A stretch of DNA of 13,916 bases from an uncultured Paracoccaceae bacterium (GTDB taxonomy: Bacteria; Pseudomonadota; Alphaproteobacteria; Rhodobacterales; Rhodobacteraceae). Below the pieces are notes generated by a model that did no database searches, was not told the origin of the DNA, and saw nothing but the letters and a program-made list of their open reading frames with translations. The position numbers and the translations under genes are program-made. Positions 11,460-13,916 of this stretch are shown here, piece after piece (the first letter of the stretch is position 1; each line of letters opens with the position of its first letter). The stretch covers positions 1-13,916 of the forward strand of contig CALHST010000140.1 in the NCBI GenBank assembly GCA_938038825.1. The letters are read 5' to 3'.

Positions 11460-12608
11460 TTGAAAAAAACACTTGCAACCACCACAGCCCTCACGCTGTG
11501 CGCGGCATCCGCGCATGCCGTTGGTCTTGATCGTTCGGGACAAGGCATCGACGTATTGTTTGAAACAGGCAATCACGTAGAACTTAGTTTCGGCTTCACA
11601 GACCCATCACTGGAAGGCAACGCTCTTGCGGCCTTTGGTGGTGCATCAACGGGCAACGTGGCCGACGGGTTTTCAATCTTTTCCATCGGTTTGAAAGCTG
11701 ACATCAACGACAGACTTTCCTTTGCGGTTATCGGCGACGAGCCTTTTGGCTCTGACGTTTTTTATCCAGGCAGCAGCGCATCGACGATCCTGGGCGGCAC
11801 TGGCGCCACAGTTGACAGTCGCGCGCTGACGGCTTTGCTTCGCTATAAATTCAACGACTCATTTTCCGTACATGGTGGCCTGCGCTACCAGGAAGTTGAA
11901 TCTGTCGTGACTTTGGGCGGCTTGGCCTTCAACAGCCCCGCAAGCCCGTTTGTCCCCAGTGGCGTGAATGGATACCAAGGCAACTTTGATTCCGATGGTG
12001 ACATTGGGTTCGTCTTGGGGGCCGCCTATGAAATTCCGGACATCGCGCTGCGCGTGGCCGTCACATATAATTCGGGCACCACACATGACTTGCCAACTGT
12101 GGAAACGATCCGCGGTACGCAAATCTCGTTGCCAGGTGCCACCACAGAAGTGGACACGCCCGAAAGCCTGAACATTGACTTCCAAACAGGTGTTGCCGCA
12201 GACACGCTTTTGTTCGGCTCGCTTCGGTATGCGCGCTACAGCGATACAGTTGTAAGCCCAACAGGTTTCACTGGAATCACCGGCAATGCACTGACCGATT
12301 TGGAAGACGGGTTTGACTTTGAATTGGGAATCGGCCGCCGCTTTTCAGACAAATGGTCCGGCTCTGTTTCTGTTGGGTTCACAACCGTGGGTGATGATGA
12401 CCTTGTGTCCCCACTGGGGCCAAACAACGGCTCGCAGTTTATTGCCGTGGGCGCGAAATATGATGTGAATGATCAATTCGCGATCTCTGGCGGGATCCGC
12501 TACACGTCGTTGGGCGACGCAACATCTGCCCCCGGTGGGACAGGTGTAGCCCGGTTTGAAGGCAACTCTGCCGTGTCAGCCGGTTTGCGCTTCGCTTACA
12601 AGTTCTAA
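11460..12608 (+). CDS. Outer-membrane beta-barrel protein, OmpP1/FadL-like
   Basis: A 382-residue exported protein. Residues 1-20 (MKKTLATTTALTLCAASAHA) are a Sec signal peptide with an AxA cleavage site before Val21. The mature part has alternating amphipathic strands, aromatic strand ends and a C-terminal Phe (LRFAYKF) expected for BAM-assembled barrels. The strand pattern (SFGFTDPSLEGN, LTALLRYKFNDSFSVHGGLRYQ, GFVLGAAYEIPDIALRVAVTY, GSLRYARYSD) and size fit the FadL/OmpP1 group, which passes hydrophobic compounds such as fatty acids across the outer membrane; the substrate is unknown. A conserved-looking region near TPESLNIDFQTGVAADTLLFGSLRY supports the call. Translation starts at TTG 11460, set by the GGAGGAG site. 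Two hairpins follow the stop, so it is probably transcribed alone. Confidence 0.88.
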   Translation: MKKTLATTTALTLCAASAHAVGLDRSGQGIDVLFETGNHVELSFGFTDPSLEGNALAAFGGASTGNVADGFSIFSIGLKADINDRLSFAVIGDEPFGSDVFYPGSSASTILGGTGATVDSRALTALLRYKFNDSFSVHGGLRYQEVESVVTLGGLAFNSPASPFVPSGVNGYQGNFDSDGDIGFVLGAAYEIPDIALRVAVTYNSGTTHDLPTVETIRGTQISLPGATTEVDTPESLNIDFQTGVAADTLLFGSLRYARYSDTVVSPTGFTGITGNALTDLEDGFDFELGIGRRFSDKWSGSVSVGFTTVGDDDLVSPLGPNNGSQFIAVGAKYDVNDQFAISGGIRYTSLGDATSAPGGTGVARFEGNSAVSAGLRFAYKF

Positions 12609-12656
12609 GCGGAAGGCACTTTCCGCAACTTCCGGGTGGCGTCCCTCGGCGCCACC
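12609..12656 (+). terminator. Double hairpin after the outer-membrane protein gene
   Basis: GCGGAA (12609-12614) pairs with TTCCGC (12621-12626), directly after the stop codon, and GGTGGCG (12635-12641) pairs with CGCCACC (12650-12656). Both stems are perfect. No clear T run follows, so these may act as a rho-independent terminator of low efficiency or as 3' stabilisers. They separate the gene from the EamA gene that starts at 12672. Confidence 0.6.
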
Positions 12657-12671
12657 TGACATCACTGCGCA

Positions 12672-13595
12672 ATGACAGTTCAACAGACACTTTCAAAGCG
12701 CGCATGGGGTGAACTCACCCTGCTAGGCGCCATTTGGGGCGCCTCTTTTTTGTCTATCCGCATCGCGTTGGACGAAATCAGCTTTCTTGTCTCTGTTGCA
12801 CATCGCGTTTTATGGGCTGCACTGCTTTTGTGGGCCGTTGTCTTGATCATGCGTATCCCCATCCCGCGAAGCCCCCGAATATGGGGCGCATTTCTGGTGA
12901 TGGGCGTTTTGAACAACGTTATTCCATTTTTGTTGATGGCGTGGGGGCAGCTGACCATTGAAAGCGGCCTGACGTCGATCTTCAATGCCGCAACTGCAAT
13001 TTTTGGGGTTCTGGCGGCTGCGATCTTTTTTGCGGATGAGCGCCTGACGACGCGCAAAGTCATTGGTGTCTGTCTTGGGTTTCTGGGTGTTGTCGTCACG
13101 ATTGGCGTGGATGCCCTGACCAATTTCGACGTGCGCAGCCTCGCACAACTGGCCATTCTTGCTGGCACGGTTTCTTACGCTTTGGCGGGGGTGTGGGCGC
13201 GAAAGATGTTTGCAGGTTTGCCCCCATTGGTGGCTGCTGCGGGCATGCTCACAGGATCCACGATCATTGTTCTGCCCCTTGTTTCATGGATCGAAGGCCC
13301 AATCACACTCGCGTTGCAGCCCGATACTTTGCTGGCCATTGGCTATTACTCTCTGATCGCAACGGCAGGCGCCTATATGCTGTATTACCGCGTTCTGGCG
13401 ATGGCGGGTTCCGGCAATCTGATGCTTGTGACCCTGTTGATTGTGCCCTTTGCCATCACGCTGGGCGCCCTTGTACGCAACGAAACCCTGCCTTCAAATG
13501 CGTATGGGGGGTTTGCCTTGCTGACCTTGGGGTTGATCGTTTTGGATGGCCGGATCTGGGCACGGCTAATTGACCGCACCACACGCCAAAGCTAG
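12672..13595 (+). CDS. EamA/DMT superfamily permease
   Basis: A 307-residue inner-membrane protein with about ten transmembrane helices in two EamA repeats (roughly 14-150 and 158-290). The N-terminal LTLLGAIWGASFLSIRIAL is the typical first helix with the WG-S-F pattern; INLAE-type ends appear as FFADERLTTRKVIGVCLGFLGVVV in repeat one and ALVRNETLPSNAYGGFALLTLGL in repeat two, both with the conserved Glu. It should export or import a small metabolite; the substrate is unknown. It differs clearly from the other EamA gene at 10457 and is not a recent duplicate. The ATG at 12672 has no strong ribosome site. The gene follows the hairpins of the outer-membrane protein gene and lies 34 bases before the ATPase gene, with which it may share a transcript. 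Confidence 0.92.
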   Translation: MTVQQTLSKRAWGELTLLGAIWGASFLSIRIALDEISFLVSVAHRVLWAALLLWAVVLIMRIPIPRSPRIWGAFLVMGVLNNVIPFLLMAWGQLTIESGLTSIFNAATAIFGVLAAAIFFADERLTTRKVIGVCLGFLGVVVTIGVDALTNFDVRSLAQLAILAGTVSYALAGVWARKMFAGLPPLVAAAGMLTGSTIIVLPLVSWIEGPITLALQPDTLLAIGYYSLIATAGAYMLYYRVLAMAGSGNLMLVTLLIVPFAITLGALVRNETLPSNAYGGFALLTLGLIVLDGRIWARLIDRTTRQS

Positions 13596-13629
13596 GACAA
13601 GGGGCAAACCCGAGTTCAGGACGACGACG

Positions 13630-13916
13630 ATGCTTTATACCAATGCACAGGACTGGCGCGCTGCGCCCCGCAAGCAGGTGCTTTTGTTTGCCATGTCAGG
13701 ATTGGGCAAAACGCATCTGTCCCAAATGTTGCGCGACAGCGGCGATTGGTTTCACTATTCCATCGATTACCGCATCGGCACCCGGTATATGGGCGAATAC
13801 ATCATCGACAATGCCAAAGCCGAAGCGATGAAGGTTCCCTTTCTGCGGGATCTGTTGATGAGCGACAGCATTCACATCGGCTCTAACATATCGTTTGAAA
13901 ACCTGTCCCCGGTGTC
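13630..13916 (+). CDS. P-loop ATPase, 3' truncated by the window edge
   Basis: The frame from the ATG at 13630 stays open to the window end (95 complete codons). AGGA lies eight bases before the start. The N-terminus reads MLYTNAQDWRAAPRKQVLLF and is followed by AMSGLGKTHLSQML (about 21-34), a Walker A-type loop of the kinase-like form SGLGKT. Further recognisable blocks are WFHYSIDYRIGTRYMGEY and KVPFLRDLLMSDSIHIGSNI. I recognise this block order from proteins annotated simply as ATPase in Rhodobacteraceae; their function is not known. A shorter ATG frame beginning at 13643 is out of register with these motifs and is a shadow. The C-terminal part, where a Walker B motif would be expected, is outside the window. 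Confidence 0.85.
   Translation, partial: MLYTNAQDWRAAPRKQVLLFAMSGLGKTHLSQMLRDSGDWFHYSIDYRIGTRYMGEYIIDNAKAEAMKVPFLRDLLMSDSIHIGSNISFENLSPV

Noticed and set aside
11460..11519. Lipoprotein signal (LTLC) in the outer-membrane protein
   Set aside because: Leu before Cys does not fit the lipobox, and the AHA site six residues later is a proper Sec cleavage site in a barrel protein.

Overview
The window reads as a chromosomal stretch of a moderately GC-rich marine-type alphaproteobacterium, most likely a member of the Rhodobacteraceae (Roseobacter group). This rests on protein resemblance (an alphaproteobacterial Fur/Mur regulator, DUF6456 and DUF6477 proteins, an MttB-family methyltransferase without pyrrolysine, a GDCCVxC small protein, a Roseobacter-type ATPase at the right edge) and on an intergenic motif with hairpins around 3940-4026 of a kind common in that family. 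No database search was run, so the taxonomy is inference. Coding density is high. There are no rRNA, tRNA, CRISPR, transposase or phage genes. No gene-free stretch exceeds 300 bases; the longest are 5195-5413 and 7257-7459.

Layout. 1-2519 (+): 3' part of a nucleoside hydrolase, a GNAT acetyltransferase overlapping it by 4 bases, and the SelO/YdiU protein AMPylase. 2610-3930 (+): a glycine-rich DUF533/TerB-like protein and a Fur-family regulator closest to manganese-responsive Mur. 3931-4036: repeat and hairpin region between convergent genes. 4037-5194 (-): a helix-turn-helix DUF6456 protein. 5195-5413: divergent control region with a perfect DnaA box and a CtrA-like box. 5414-5719 (+): DUF6477 protein. 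5712-7256 (-): MttB-like methyltransferase, overlapping DUF6477 tail to tail. 7460-8571 (-): four overlapping genes, two Lin0512-family paralogues, a MerF-like mercury importer and a Cys-rich GDCCVxC protein. 8617-11320 (+): guaA, an ABM-fold monooxygenase-like protein and an EamA permease, all overlapping. 11460-12608 (+): a FadL/OmpP1-like outer-membrane beta-barrel with a TTG start. 12672-13595 (+): a second EamA permease. 13630-13916 (+): 5' part of a P-loop ATPase.

How it works together. Most genes are housekeeping or stress functions: purine salvage and synthesis (nucleoside hydrolase, GuaA), redox-linked protein AMPylation (SelO), metal homeostasis (Fur/Mur) and solute transport. Two loci look least described. 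One is the compact Lin0512-Lin0512-MerF-GDCCVxC operon, which resembles a metal-handling module but has no MerA, MerP or MerR beside it. The other is the divergent DUF6456/DUF6477 pair, whose shared control region carries sequence matches for both DnaA and CtrA and may therefore be tied to the cell cycle. Both ideas are inference from sequence and neighbourhood.
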